A stretch of 64,000 nt of DNA, taken from assembly GCF_009674625.1 (NCBI RefSeq), contig NZ_WKJQ01000001.1, forward strand, positions 1,054,001-1,118,000, given 5' to 3'. Below the pieces are notes generated by a model. The model searched no databases. It was not told the DNA's origin and saw only the letters and a list, made by a program, of their open reading frames with translations. Below are positions 8,249 to 17,453 of this stretch, in pieces; position 1 is the first letter of the stretch; every line of letters starts with the position of its first letter. Both the position numbers and the translations under genes were made by a program. Source of the stretch: Haloferax marinum (GTDB taxonomy: Archaea > Halobacteriota > Halobacteria > Halobacteriales > Haloferacaceae).

Positions 8249-9253
8249 ATGAGCGAACGAATCTGGACCCGAAACCCTGGCGCACAGAAACGAGAACAAA
8301 CGAAAGACGGCCGACAGCAGGCCGAATCCGAAGAAGAGAACACGAAGGGAGACACGCTGAAGTGCCCCGAATGTAACGGTCACGTCGTCACCGACGACGA
8401 ACACGGAGAGACCGTCTGTAACGAATGTGGCCTCGTCGTCACCGCCGACTCCGTCGACCGTGGCCCCGAGTGGCGCGCGTTCGACGCCCGCGAGAAAGAC
8501 GAGAAGTCCCGTGTCGGTGCACCGACGACCAACACGATGCACGACAAGGGGCTTTCGACCAACATCGACTGGCGTGACCGTGACGCCTACGGGAACTCCC
8601 TGGGTGCGCGACAGCGCCAGAAGATGCAGCGTCTCCGCAAGTGGAACGAGCGCTTCCGCACCCGCGACTCCAAAGAGCGCAACCTGAAGCAGGCACTCGG
8701 TGAAATCGACCGGATGGCCTCCGCACTCGGCCTCCCCGAGAACGTCCGCGAGACGGCCTCGGTCATCTACCGCCGCGCACTCGACGACGACCTGCTCCCC
8801 GGCCGCTCCATCGAGGGTGTCGCCACGTCGTGTACCTACGCCGCCGCCCGCATGGCCGGCGTTCCACGCTCGCTCGACGAGATTGCAGAAGTCTCCCGCG
8901 TCGAGAAGAGCGAAGTCGCCCGCACCTACCGCTACATCGCCCGTGAACTCTCGCTGGAAGTCAAACCCGCAGACCCCGAACAGTACGTTCCGCGGTTCGC
9001 CAGCGAACTCGGCCTCTCCGACGAGTCGAAGATGCGTGCTCGCAAACTCCTGAAGAACGCCAAGGAGAAGGGCGTCCACTCCGGCAAGTCGCCGGTCGGC
9101 CTCGCCGCCGCCGCCGTCTACGCCGCCGCACTCCTCACCAACGAGAAGACGACGCAGGCCGCAGTCAGCGACGTCGCCGACATCTCCGAAGTCACCATCC
9201 GCAACCGCTACCACGAACTCCTCGAAGCAGAGGAGAACCTCGGTCTCGTCTGA
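8249..9253 (+). CDS. tfb: Transcription initiation factor TFB
   Basis: 334 residues, a complete archaeal TFIIB homologue. The zinc ribbon is at residues ~38-62 (LKCPECNGHVV ... CNECGLVV), followed by the B-reader/linker (RGPEWRAFDARE) and two cyclin folds (about 125-215 and 225-325: YAAARMAGVPRSLDEIAEVS and VGLAAAAVYAAALLTNEKTT). It recruits RNA polymerase to TBP-bound promoters by reading the BRE next to the TATA box. Haloarchaea carry several TFB paralogues, so promoter preference cannot be assigned from this window. The upstream region has a TATA-like stretch near 8150 (CATTTATGC), about 90 bases before ATG 8249, implying an untranslated leader. Confidence 0.95.
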   Translation: MSERIWTRNPGAQKREQTKDGRQQAESEEENTKGDTLKCPECNGHVVTDDEHGETVCNECGLVVTADSVDRGPEWRAFDAREKDEKSRVGAPTTNTMHDKGLSTNIDWRDRDAYGNSLGARQRQKMQRLRKWNERFRTRDSKERNLKQALGEIDRMASALGLPENVRETASVIYRRALDDDLLPGRSIEGVATSCTYAAARMAGVPRSLDEIAEVSRVEKSEVARTYRYIARELSLEVKPADPEQYVPRFASELGLSDESKMRARKLLKNAKEKGVHSGKSPVGLAAAAVYAAALLTNEKTTQAAVSDVADISEVTIRNRYHELLEAEENLGLV

Positions 9254-9412
9254 ATCGTCGACACTCCCGACGGCGCGGGTGTTCGACCGACAGTTGCTTG
9301 TTCTGTTATTTGCGCTTCGAGCAGCAGCACTGCACGATGGAGTACACTGAGGCCGGGCGACGACATCTCGCCGGGGAGAAACATTTTGTCGCAGGGTGAA
9401 CACCTATCTACG

Positions 9413-10525
9413 ATGCGTACGGAACACGCCCTCCGCGTGGGCGACGCCGCTGACAGTGGACTCGCCGACGGGAGCGTGGACCTCGTCGTGACCTCACCGC
9501 CGTATCCCATGATAGAGATGTGGGACGGTCTGTTTGCTGCGCGCGACGACGCCGTGGCCGACGCGCTCGACGCAGGCGACGGCGACGCCGCCTTCGAGGC
9601 GATGCACGAGCAACTCGACGCCGTCTGGGACGAAGTCGAGCGTGTCCTTACACCGGGCGGTATCGCGTGCATAAACGTCGGTGACGCGACGCGCAGTCTC
9701 GGCGGGTCGTTTCGGCAGTATCCGAACCACGCACGAATTCTCACTGCACTCGCCGAACGAGGGTTAGTTCCGCTTCCAGACGCCGTCTGGCGAAAGCCGA
9801 CGAACAGTCTGACGAAGTTCATGGGGTCGGGGACGCTCCCACCGAACGCGTACGTCACGCTCGAACACGAGTACGTCCTCATCGTCCGAAAGGGGACCCC
9901 TCGGTCGTTCCCTCCGGGAGACGAACGACGGTACGAGAGCGCCTTCTTCTGGGAGGAACGAAACCGCTGGTTCTCCGACCTCTGGGACTTCACGGGGACG
10001 GCCCAGAAACTCGATTCGGGCACGAGAGAGCGCTCTGCGGCGTTCCCAGTCGAACTCCCACTCCGACTGATTCGGATGTACTCCGTCTACGGAGACACCG
10101 TGTTCGACCCCTTCACTGGAACGGGGACGACGACGCTCGCAGCGATGCTCGCAGCACGAGATTCGGTGGGGTACGACCTCGACGCTGGCCTCGTGAGCGC
10201 GTTCGAAGACCGGATAGACGATGCCGAAGAACGCTCCCGAACAGAGGTCGAGCGCCGACTCGACGACCACCGGTCGTTCGTGGCCGACCGAGACGACCGA
10301 CCCGGCTACGAGGCCGAACATTACGACTTCCCCGTCGTCACGAAACAGGAACGGAACATCCGGTTGTACGCCGTCTCGTCGGTGACGAAGACACAGTCCG
10401 GTGAAGACCGCCTATTCACGGTGGAACACGAACCCATCGACGAGACGACTGAGACTGCCCCGACACGGTCTGCGGCGGAGTCACCCCCCGAAGGCGCGTC
10501 CGAAGACGTCCAGACCACAGACTAG
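9413..10525 (+). CDS. zim: CTAG-type N4-cytosine DNA methyltransferase (Zim-like)
   Basis: 370 residues from ATG 9413. The catalytic motif IV is TSPPY (residues 27-31), typical of N4-cytosine methylases, and the SAM-binding motif FDPFTGTGTT comes late (231-240), so the permuted beta-class order is seen. The C-terminal ~80 residues are acidic and low in complexity. In Haloferax volcanii the chromosomal orphan methylase in this gene neighbourhood (HVO_0794, zim) modifies CTAG; I transfer that specificity by context and similarity, not by direct evidence. No restriction endonuclease gene is adjacent. The TAG stop lies within one of the very few CTAG sites of the window (10522). Confidence 0.85.
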   Translation: MRTEHALRVGDAADSGLADGSVDLVVTSPPYPMIEMWDGLFAARDDAVADALDAGDGDAAFEAMHEQLDAVWDEVERVLTPGGIACINVGDATRSLGGSFRQYPNHARILTALAERGLVPLPDAVWRKPTNSLTKFMGSGTLPPNAYVTLEHEYVLIVRKGTPRSFPPGDERRYESAFFWEERNRWFSDLWDFTGTAQKLDSGTRERSAAFPVELPLRLIRMYSVYGDTVFDPFTGTGTTTLAAMLAARDSVGYDLDAGLVSAFEDRIDDAEERSRTEVERRLDDHRSFVADRDDRPGYEAEHYDFPVVTKQERNIRLYAVSSVTKTQSGEDRLFTVEHEPIDETTETAPTRSAAESPPEGASEDVQTTD

Positions 10526-10600
10526 TCGGGCAGTCAGTGTACCGACCGAATCGATTGCGGACACGAACACCGATTTACCACCGGCCGACACACGGAGGGT

Positions 10601-11296
10601 ATGGACCTGACGTTCGACTCGTTCGTCCTCGCGGCGAGCACTGCAGACGTAGCCGACGAACCCGCCGCTCGGGACGTTGCGGACGCCGTCGAGTTCAGGA
10701 TGGACCTCGCCGCCGACCCACTCGACGCGCTCGACGAATACGAAGGGTCACTCCCGATTCTGGCGACGAACCGTGCGTCGTGGGAAGGTGGCGAGGCGGA
10801 CGCCCCGGAGCCTGACCGTCTCGACGACATCGTCGCGGCCGCGGAGTTCGACGCCGTCGCAGCGGTGGATATCGAACTCGCCAGTCTTCGTGACGAACTC
10901 GGGAGCGACGCTGCGACCAGCGCACGCGCCGCGGGCGCGACAGTGGTCGCCTCCGTCCACGACTTCGAGCGGACGCCCGCACGGTCGGAACTGACCGGAC
11001 TCCTCCACGAAGCAGCGACACTCGGTGACGTCGGCAAACTCGCGGTTACCGCCCAGTCGAACGCCGACGCGCTTCGACTTCTCGACGCGACTCGGACGGC
11101 GACCGAGTGGGGAGACTCGGTTGCGACGATGGCGATGGGCGAAGCAGGGAGGCACACCCGCGCCGTCGCACCGGTGTACGGGTCGAAGATTGGCTACGCG
11201 CCCGTCGACCCTGCGAACGCGACTGCACCGGGTCAGTACGACGCTCAGACACTCCGCTCGCTCGTCTCCAGCCTGTCCGGCAAACCTGATGTTTAA
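10601..11296 (+). CDS. aroD: 3-dehydroquinate dehydratase, type I
   Basis: 231 residues, usual size for type I enzymes. It dehydrates 3-dehydroquinate to 3-dehydroshikimate in the shikimate pathway through a Schiff base. Visible active-site residues: His120 in VASVHDF and the Schiff-base lysine Lys146 in GKLAVTAQS; EFRMDL (residues ~31-36) is the usual substrate-binding strand. Its stop TAA is followed immediately by the ATG of the zinc-ribbon membrane protein. The pathway is completed locally by the archaeal dehydroquinate synthase (11771) and the first-step enzyme (14488). Confidence 0.93.
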   Translation: MDLTFDSFVLAASTADVADEPAARDVADAVEFRMDLAADPLDALDEYEGSLPILATNRASWEGGEADAPEPDRLDDIVAAAEFDAVAAVDIELASLRDELGSDAATSARAAGATVVASVHDFERTPARSELTGLLHEAATLGDVGKLAVTAQSNADALRLLDATRTATEWGDSVATMAMGEAGRHTRAVAPVYGSKIGYAPVDPANATAPGQYDAQTLRSLVSSLSGKPDV

Positions 11297-11719
11297 ATGT
11301 ACGGGGGTTGGCGTTACGGAACAGTGCCCGATGCTCGTCGCCGCGCCGTGATCGCCGCCCTCGTTGGAGTCTTAGGCGCGTCTCTCGGAATCGCTGGTGC
11401 TGGCCACGTCTATCTGCGAGAGTGGCGACGCGCAATCGCGTGGTTTACGTTCGTTATCGGTGCAGGACTCGTCTTGGTCTCGACGTTTGCCGACCCGGCG
11501 ACTGCGTCGGTAGAGACACTCCCGACCGAAGTGACAGTCCCCGTCATCGCCCTCTTGTTCTTGAGCGCACTCGATGCCTACCGCGTCGGGATTCGGGTTC
11601 GTGGACAGACCGCAGATGGCAAACCGGCCTGCCCAATCTGTGGCGGTGAACTCGACACCCAACTCGACTTCTGTCCGTGGTGTGCGACGGAACTCGAGTG
11701 GCACTACGTCGAGGAGTGA
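11297..11719 (+). CDS. Membrane protein with C-terminal zinc ribbon
   Basis: 140 residues if started at ATG 11297, which abuts the aroD stop (TAAATG); GTG 11324 (VPDARRRAVI) is an equally reasonable start. Two to three membrane helices (about residues 18-36, 45-62 and 76-92) are followed by a cytosolic zinc ribbon with CPIC and CPWC (CPICGGELDTQ ... DFCPWCATELEW). This arrangement is common in haloarchaeal membrane proteins of unknown function. Cotranscription with aroD is likely from the spacing. Confidence 0.75.
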   Translation: MYGGWRYGTVPDARRRAVIAALVGVLGASLGIAGAGHVYLREWRRAIAWFTFVIGAGLVLVSTFADPATASVETLPTEVTVPVIALLFLSALDAYRVGIRVRGQTADGKPACPICGGELDTQLDFCPWCATELEWHYVEE

Positions 11720-11770
11720 CGGTTCTGCCGTCTCAAAAGAGGCCGTTTCAGCCGTCTCGACCCGAGAGCG

Positions 11771-12949
11771 TTACTTTTCGATGATGCTCTCTTCGACGGC
11801 CTCACCGAAGTGGCGGGCCGTGTCTTCGTAGTAGATGAGCATCTCGTCGCCCGGTTCGAGGTCGGTGACAGCGGTTCGTCCCGCTCGCGTGTGAACTTTG
11901 ATGGTCTCGGCGTTCTGCAGGAGAGTCGTCACCCGGTCACCCTCGTACTCGGCCGAGATTCGGAACATCGGCCGCTTTTCTATCTTCACGCGCCCGACGA
12001 TTGCCTCACGGGTGTGGCCGTTTTGGTCGACGATCTGTACTTCGTCGCCGCTTTCGAGCTCTGAGAGATACGTCGTTCCACCTTCGGGCGTCCGCGCGTA
12101 GGCGTGGACCGCACCAGCGTTGACACGGAACGGTCGCGAGGCGACGTACGGAGACTCCGCCGTCTCTGCGTGGACGAAAAAGAGTCCACGAGACATCGAC
12201 CCGACGAGCATCCCTTCGTCGTGGTCCATAATCGACCCAGTATCGACGCAGACCCGGTCGGCCATCCCCGTGCGCTCGACTTCTTTGACCTCCGCCCAGA
12301 CGAGGTCCAACTTCTCGCGTTCTGCCTCGTCCCGAACCTCGGTGGTCTTTCGTATCTCGTCGGGGTTGTCGCTGTCGAGGAGGACACCGTCAGCACCGAT
12401 TTCGAGCGTCTCGAAGGCGGCTTGTGCCTCTTCGGCGCTCGTCACACCGGCGATGAGGTCAGTCTCGTCACCGATGCGGGCGATGAGATTCTCGAGCGGG
12501 ATGATAGTCCAGTCCTCGCCGACGACGATGGTGTGGTCGCCGTCGTGGGCGGCGGCTTCGGCGAACGCTTCGTAGTCTTTGCTCAGGATGCGGATGTACG
12601 ACCCGTTTGCCCGGTCGTCCTCGCGGCGGAGCGTCGTCAAGTCGGCAGAACCGGAGAAGTCAGACGGCAGGTCGACGGTGCCGTCACCTTCGCCCTCTTT
12701 CCCGACGATGTACGCGTCCGCGAGTGACTCGGGTTCGTCGTCGTCACTTTCTGCTTCCATCACGTGGACGTCGGCGTCGGTCCGGAACGCGGCGACCTTC
12801 ACGTCACCGAGTTCGCGCACCTTCTCGACGTCGCCCTCGTCGACGAGGACCCAGTCGACGCCTGCTTCGAGGCCCGCCGTGATGCGTCGCTTCCGCGTCT
12901 CCCAGTCGCCGACCGTGTCGTCGGCTTTGAGCCAGACGCTTCGTGTCAT
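11771..12949 (-). CDS. aroB: Archaeal 3-dehydroquinate synthase (type II, DHQS)
   Basis: 392 residues from ATG 12949 (MTRSVWLKADDTVGDWETRK). This is the archaeal enzyme that converts 2-amino-3,7-dideoxy-D-threo-hept-6-ulosonate to 3-dehydroquinate by oxidative deamination and cyclisation, using NAD; it is unrelated to bacterial AroB. Family features seen: VSAEEAQAAFETLEIGADG-type TIM-like part (as VTSAEEAQAAFETLEIG), VCVDTGSIMDHDEGMLVGS and SRGLFFVHAETAESPYVASR. It works with the upstream enzyme encoded at 14488 (fba2) and AroD (10601). Convergent with the zinc-ribbon gene. Confidence 0.93.
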   Translation of the reverse strand: MTRSVWLKADDTVGDWETRKRRITAGLEAGVDWVLVDEGDVEKVRELGDVKVAAFRTDADVHVMEAESDDDEPESLADAYIVGKEGEGDGTVDLPSDFSGSADLTTLRREDDRANGSYIRILSKDYEAFAEAAAHDGDHTIVVGEDWTIIPLENLIARIGDETDLIAGVTSAEEAQAAFETLEIGADGVLLDSDNPDEIRKTTEVRDEAEREKLDLVWAEVKEVERTGMADRVCVDTGSIMDHDEGMLVGSMSRGLFFVHAETAESPYVASRPFRVNAGAVHAYARTPEGGTTYLSELESGDEVQIVDQNGHTREAIVGRVKIEKRPMFRISAEYEGDRVTTLLQNAETIKVHTRAGRTAVTDLEPGDEMLIYYEDTARHFGEAVEESIIEK

Positions 12950-13965
12950 TATCGACCACACAAGGTCGGTAGGCTTGAACGTGGCGGATGAATCAACCGA
13001 CAGCGGTGTGCTGTCGGTGTTCTCGCTCTTTCTCCGGACAGACAATTTTGTATCGCACTATATGGTTTATCAGACCCGTTTCAGACAGTTGTGAGCCACT
13101 CGCCCAGCCTATCGCAGACGGTTCGGAGTAGGCGAGTTACCTTCGAAGCGGCAACACTGCGAGTATGCTGAAGACCCGAACGGCGTCCGCCACAGTTGGA
13201 GCCCTCTCGGTTTGCGCTCGGCAGAACAACCGACCAATTAGCTCCCGTCTCGGACTCACCATCTATCACTCCGACCGATGAACGATACAGCAACACTCGG
13301 TTTAGCTGTGAGATTCAGTTGGGTTCGCACAGGACGCCATTGCCCCCCCGAAAATAGCAGACCATCCTCAGCACGCGACCCCAGGGGTCGAGGTCGTGAA
13401 GAGAGGTGTCTACAGAACGCCGCGTTGGACCGATTCTCGCAGAGCGTCACGGTGCTTCTGAGTTCCATCGGTTTCGACGAGGAACCCGGCGCTCGCGTCT
13501 GTCGATATCAAGAACGCCAGTACACAGAGTGGCTGTGCTGTCGTCCCGGTGAGTCCGAATGGTTGGAGAGCCCCGACCACACAGACCGATTTTTGTACCG
13601 CTACTGGTTCAAACTGGCCCATATCACTGCTCAAGCAGTCGCTGCACTCCCTGTTCAGTTGCTGGGCTCACGATCGGTCGTTCCCGAAATTAAGCTCCAC
13701 GTCGGCGACCTAACTTTGGGTACACAGCAGTTTCGTGGGACCGTGTGCCCCGAACTCGGCAGTCTCACCAGGTGATGTGCGTTCAAAATCTGGTATAGAC
13801 GGCTATCGTAGCCGTGACTCCAGTCGAACAGCCGACTCATAAATTGAATGTCGCTATATAAAATCCAGATATCATCGCAAAGCCTCGGCTGCGTACGGTC
13901 CGACCGCTACGCGAATCGAATGTCCGAGAAATCCCTCGAAAACGGCAGTCTCGGAGTCGAGGTCG
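12950..13965. other. About 1 kb without a recognisable gene, lower GC
   Basis: This stretch separates aroB from ogt. Base composition is visibly less GC-rich than its neighbours (for example around 13590-13900). A 165-codon open frame at 13278-13775 (+) exists, but its third positions are far less GC-biased than those of nearby genes and its product resembles no family I know. The first ~130 bases probably hold the aroB promoter. The last part (13840-13900) contains TATATAAAATCC. Possible explanations are a decayed mobile element or an unrecognised small-RNA region; I cannot decide. Confidence 0.5.
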
Positions 13966-14385
13966 TCAGCGATAGGCGTCGAGCGCCGACTGCTCCGTGT
14001 CGCCATCGCGTTCGTGAGCGAGAAGTGCTCGTTTCAAATCCACACCACCGGCAGCGGAGAACCCACCGAGTGAGTCCGCCCCGACGACCCGATGACACGG
14101 GACCACGAGTGGCACTGGGTTTCGACCACAGGCTTGGCCGACAGGGACGGGGTGGCTATCGACCGCGTCGGCAATCTCGCCGTAGGTTCGCGTCTCGCCG
14201 TACGGGATATCCAGCATCGCCCGCATCACGTCGCCAGTGAACGAATCGGGGAGCCGAACGGGCAGGTCGAACAGCTGTCGCTCACCACGTTCGTACTCGG
14301 CCAGTTGGGAGACGAGTTCGTCCGGTGACGCCTCGACCAGTTCGTCGTCGAGTTCCACGTCGTATCCCAGCATCGTGACGTGCAT
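13966..14385 (-). CDS. ogt: O6-methylguanine-DNA methyltransferase
   Basis: 139 residues from ATG 14385 (ATG 14373 is an alternative). It removes alkyl groups from O6-methylguanine onto its own cysteine. The active site VPCHRV has Cys97; the helix-turn-helix/arginine-finger region GETRTYGEIADAV precedes it and GFSAAGGVDLKRALLAHE follows. The N-terminal domain is short, as in other archaeal Ogt proteins. Its 5' end is about 100 bases downstream of the fba2 stop on the same strand, so it may be read as the tail of the trp/fba2 operon or alone. A diverged relative lacking the cysteine is encoded at 18350. Confidence 0.92.
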   Translation of the reverse strand: MHVTMLGYDVELDDELVEASPDELVSQLAEYERGERQLFDLPVRLPDSFTGDVMRAMLDIPYGETRTYGEIADAVDSHPVPVGQACGRNPVPLVVPCHRVVGADSLGGFSAAGGVDLKRALLAHERDGDTEQSALDAYR

Positions 14386-14487
14386 CGACCGGACTACGCG
14401 GTGGACCATCATCTATCTGTGGCGTTCGCTCTGCGCGCGAGACGAGACGAAGAAAACAGAGAGAGACTGAGAGTGTCGTCGACGACG

Positions 14488-15288
14488 TTAGGCTTCGATA
14501 CCGAGGCCGGCCCGTTCGAGCGCCGTCTCGACGTCGGCGTCGTCGTGGATGACGGCACTCACCGCACGCGTGATGGCCTCAGGGTCGTCGTGCTGGAAGA
14601 TAGACCGGCCCATCGAGACACCGGCCGCACCGGCGTCCATCGTCCCGCGAACCATCTCGACCGTCTCCCGGTCGGTACCGCGACTGCCGCCGGCGATGAC
14701 GACGGGGAGGCGCGTGGCCTCGACGACGCGACTGAAGGATTCCGCGTCGCCGCTGTAGGCCGTCTTGACGATGTCTGCACCGACTTCTTCTGCGAGGCGA
14801 ACCGCGTGTGCGAGACTATCGGGGTCTTGTTCGTCGATACCGGGGCCGCGAGCGTAGGCCATCGCGAGAACGGGGACGCCGAAGTCGGCGGCGCGAGAAC
14901 AGAGATTCGCGAGTTGCGTCATCTGGTCTGGTTCGTACTCAGACCCGACGTTGATGTGGAACGAGACGGCGTCGGCACCGACGCGGAGGGCGTCTTCGAC
15001 GGTACCGGTGAGGCGTTTGTCTGCTTCGTCCGGCCCGATGACCGTCGAGCCATTGACGTGGACGATGTATCCTTTGCCGTTTTTGTTCGGATGGACGCGC
15101 GGTGCTGTCCCTTTGTGTGTGAGGACGGCGTCTGCGCCGCCGCGTGTAATCGCGTCGACCGTCGCTTCGATGTCCACGAGACCTTTGACCGGGCCGAGCG
15201 TGATACCGTGGTCCATCGGGACGATGAGGTATCGTCCGTTCGTCGAAATGCGTTCGAGTCGTGCCGAAATTCCTACGTCAGTGTTCAT
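14488..15288 (-). CDS. fba2: 2-amino-3,7-dideoxy-D-threo-hept-6-ulosonate synthase (AroA', fba2)
   Basis: 266 residues of the DhnA/FbaB aldolase family. It performs the first step of the archaeal route to 3-dehydroquinate, condensing L-aspartate semialdehyde with a sugar-phosphate-derived C3 unit. Features: YLIVPMDHGITLGPVKGL at the N-terminus, DAVLTHKGTAPR, and the Schiff-base lysine region ADIVKTAYSGD followed by PVVIAGGSRGTD and the phosphate-binding GVSMGRSIFQ. It lies 24 bases downstream of trpA, so it is the fourth gene of a trpC-trpB-trpA-fba2 unit, linking supply of the aromatic ring to tryptophan synthesis. Confidence 0.92.
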   Translation of the reverse strand: MNTDVGISARLERISTNGRYLIVPMDHGITLGPVKGLVDIEATVDAITRGGADAVLTHKGTAPRVHPNKNGKGYIVHVNGSTVIGPDEADKRLTGTVEDALRVGADAVSFHINVGSEYEPDQMTQLANLCSRAADFGVPVLAMAYARGPGIDEQDPDSLAHAVRLAEEVGADIVKTAYSGDAESFSRVVEATRLPVVIAGGSRGTDRETVEMVRGTMDAGAAGVSMGRSIFQHDDPEAITRAVSAVIHDDADVETALERAGLGIEA

Positions 15289-15312
15289 GTATGTGAAAGG
15301 GTGGCAGAGGAG

Positions 15313-16191
15313 TTATGTGCGTTCCGGATGCGGTGGGCGTTGCGAGGCGCCGACCATCGCACCGTCCTTGAGTTCGCGGGCGAGTGTTTCGAGGCGGTCT
15401 GCGACGGCTTGGGGGTCGTCTCCCCGTTCGTGACCGGTAGCCACGTCGTCAGATTGCGTCTGACGGGCTGCCGAGGTTCCCTCGGCAACGATGTCGACGA
15501 GGGCACTTCCGACGATGATACCGTCTGCACCGCTTCGGACGATACGTTCGGCGTGTTCACCACTACTGATTCCGAACCCGACGGCCTTGGGGACGTCGTA
15601 GTCGGCGATTCGGGCGAGCGAAGAGTCGGTCTGGTCCGACACGTCCGTCTGCGCCCCCGTCGTGCCGAGTCGGGCTTGGACGTAGACGTATCCCGAAACC
15701 TGTTCCATGATGCGCTCGAGTCGCTCGCCTCGCGTCGTCGGGGCGACGATGAACACCAGGTCGAGACCGAACTCGTCGCAGGCCTCGCGGAGGGGTTCGG
15801 ACTCCTCTGCGGGCAGGTCGGGAACCACGAATCCCTCGATGCCGACCGAGGCCGCTTTCTCGACGAACGGGCGCGGGCCGGGTTCGTCGCCGTAGCGGTA
15901 GATGAGGTTGTAGTAGGTCATACAGACCAGCGGCACCGACACGTCGAGGTCCTCGACGAACTCGAAGAAGCGCGTCGGTGTCATTCCCCCCTGAAGCGAC
16001 CGAACGACGGCGTTCTGAATCGTCGGCCCCTCTGCGATAGGTTCCGAGAAGGGCAAGCCGAGTTCGATGATGTCCGCGCCGCCGCGTTCGAGCGCCTCGA
16101 CGTATTCGAGCGAGGACTCGTAATCCGGGTCGCCAGCGGCGAGATACGGGATGAACGCTGGGCCGTCGGCGAAGGCGTCTTCGAGCGACAT
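15313..16191 (-). CDS. trpA: Tryptophan synthase alpha chain
   Basis: 292 residues. It cleaves indole-3-glycerol phosphate to indole, which is channelled to TrpB. ATG 16191 shares its first base with the trpB TGA stop, so translation is coupled. The catalytic acid Glu43 is in [11 protein letters not shown]. The second catalytic acid, Asp60 in the Escherichia coli enzyme (ADGPTIQ), is Glu54 here (AEGPTIQ). The phosphate loop [13 protein letters not shown] follows. The last ~25 residues are a haloarchaeal-type polar extension. Confidence 0.95.
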   Translation of the reverse strand: MSLEDAFADGPAFIPYLAAGDPDYESSLEYVEALERGGADIIELGLPFSEPIAEGPTIQNAVVRSLQGGMTPTRFFEFVEDLDVSVPLVCMTYYNLIYRYGDEPGPRPFVEKAASVGIEGFVVPDLPAEESEPLREACDEFGLDLVFIVAPTTRGERLERIMEQVSGYVYVQARLGTTGAQTDVSDQTDSSLARIADYDVPKAVGFGISSGEHAERIVRSGADGIIVGSALVDIVAEGTSAARQTQSDDVATGHERGDDPQAVADRLETLARELKDGAMVGASQRPPHPERT

Positions 16192-17453
16192 CACAGTCCC
16201 CCCGTGAACTCGTCCATGTTCGGCGCGATGTCGATGTCGCGCTCGTAGGTCTCTTCGATGGCCGATTCGAGGTCTTTGTCGCCGCGTCCGGAGACGTTGA
16301 CGACGACGAACTCACCGAGAGCGTCTGTCTCGTCCGTCGCGTCTGGGCCCGCGACCGCTTCGAGATAGCCGAACGCGTGGGCCGTCTCCAGCGCAGGAAT
16401 GATGCCTTCCAGTTGTGAGAGACGGTGGAACGCGGTCAGCGCGTCGTCGTCGCCGACGTTGACCGCAGTCACACGGTCGATATCGACGAGATGTGCGAGT
16501 TCTGGGCCGACGCCGGCGTAGTCGAGACCCGACGAGATGGAGTGTGACTCCATAATCTGGCCGTCGTGGTCCTGGAGAATGGTCGTTCGCGCGCCGTGGA
16601 GGATGCCCTCACTCCCCGTCGTGAGCGACGCGGAGTTAGGCGCGACACCTGCGTCTTCGTCTACTTCGAGCGTCGACCCGCCCGCTTCGACGGCGTAGAG
16701 TCCGACTTCGTCGTCCGAGACGAACTCGGCGAACGCACCCATCGTGTTCGAGCCGCCGCCGGCACACGCGAGAACCGAGTCGGGGAGTCGGCCCAGTTTC
16801 TCCTGTGCTTGCGTGCGCGCTTCCTCAGAGATGACCGATTGGAAGTCGCGAACCATGCTCGGGAACGGATGGGGGCCGACGACAGACCCGATGACGTAGT
16901 GGGTGTCTTCGACGTTGGTCGCCCAGTCGCGCATCGTCTCCGAGATCGCTTCCTTGAGCGTCCCGCGGCCGACGGTGACGGGGTTGACCTCCGACCCGTT
17001 GAGTTTCATCCGGAAGACGTTGGGTCGCTGGCGGTTGATGTCGCGTTCGCCCATGTAGATTTCACAGGGCATATCGAGGTGTGCGCAGGCCATCGCCGTC
17101 GCCGTCCCGTGCTGGCCGGCACCCGTCTCCGCGATGATACGCTCTTTGCCCATGTACTTCGCGAGCAAGACCTGCCCGAGGGCGTTGTTGAGTTTGTGTG
17201 CGCCGCCGTGGACGAGGTCCTCACGCTTGAGATACACCTCGCGGCCGTAGCGCTCCGAGAGGCGGTCCGCACGCTGCAGTGGCGTGGGCCGGCCGCCGAA
17301 GTCCCGCAGTCGCGTGCGGAACTCGTCCATAAAGCCGTCTTCGTTGTTCAGCACGTATCGCTCGTACGCGTCTTCGAGTTCCTCGATGGCCGGCATCAGG
17401 GCCTCGGGAACGTACTGTCCGCCGAACTCTCCGAATTTTCCGTCTACACTCAT
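16191..17453 (-). CDS. trpB: Tryptophan synthase beta chain
   Basis: 420 residues. It joins indole and serine to tryptophan using PLP. The PLP lysine is Lys87 in [12 protein letters not shown]; the phosphate cup is the glycine run [13 protein letters not shown]-terminal [20 protein letters not shown] marks it as the TrpB1 type that partners with TrpA. It overlaps trpC by 4 bases (ATG inside the trpC end) and trpA by 1 base, giving one tightly coupled operon. Confidence 0.96.
   Translation of the reverse strand: MSVDGKFGEFGGQYVPEALMPAIEELEDAYERYVLNNEDGFMDEFRTRLRDFGGRPTPLQRADRLSERYGREVYLKREDLVHGGAHKLNNALGQVLLAKYMGKERIIAETGAGQHGTATAMACAHLDMPCEIYMGERDINRQRPNVFRMKLNGSEVNPVTVGRGTLKEAISETMRDWATNVEDTHYVIGSVVGPHPFPSMVRDFQSVISEEARTQAQEKLGRLPDSVLACAGGGSNTMGAFAEFVSDDEVGLYAVEAGGSTLEVDEDAGVAPNSASLTTGSEGILHGARTTILQDHDGQIMESHSISSGLDYAGVGPELAHLVDIDRVTAVNVGDDDALTAFHRLSQLEGIIPALETAHAFGYLEAVAGPDATDETDALGEFVVVNVSGRGDKDLESAIEETYERDIDIAPNMDEFTGGL

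Noticed and set aside
13278-13775. 165-codon open frame in the low-GC block
   Set aside because: Third-position GC is well below that of neighbouring genes and no family is recognised; kept only as part of the region note.
14380-16248. 622-codon open frame on the plus strand
   Set aside because: Lies antisense to ogt, fba2 and trpA, which are certain genes; long antisense frames are common in GC-rich haloarchaeal DNA and the product resembles nothing.
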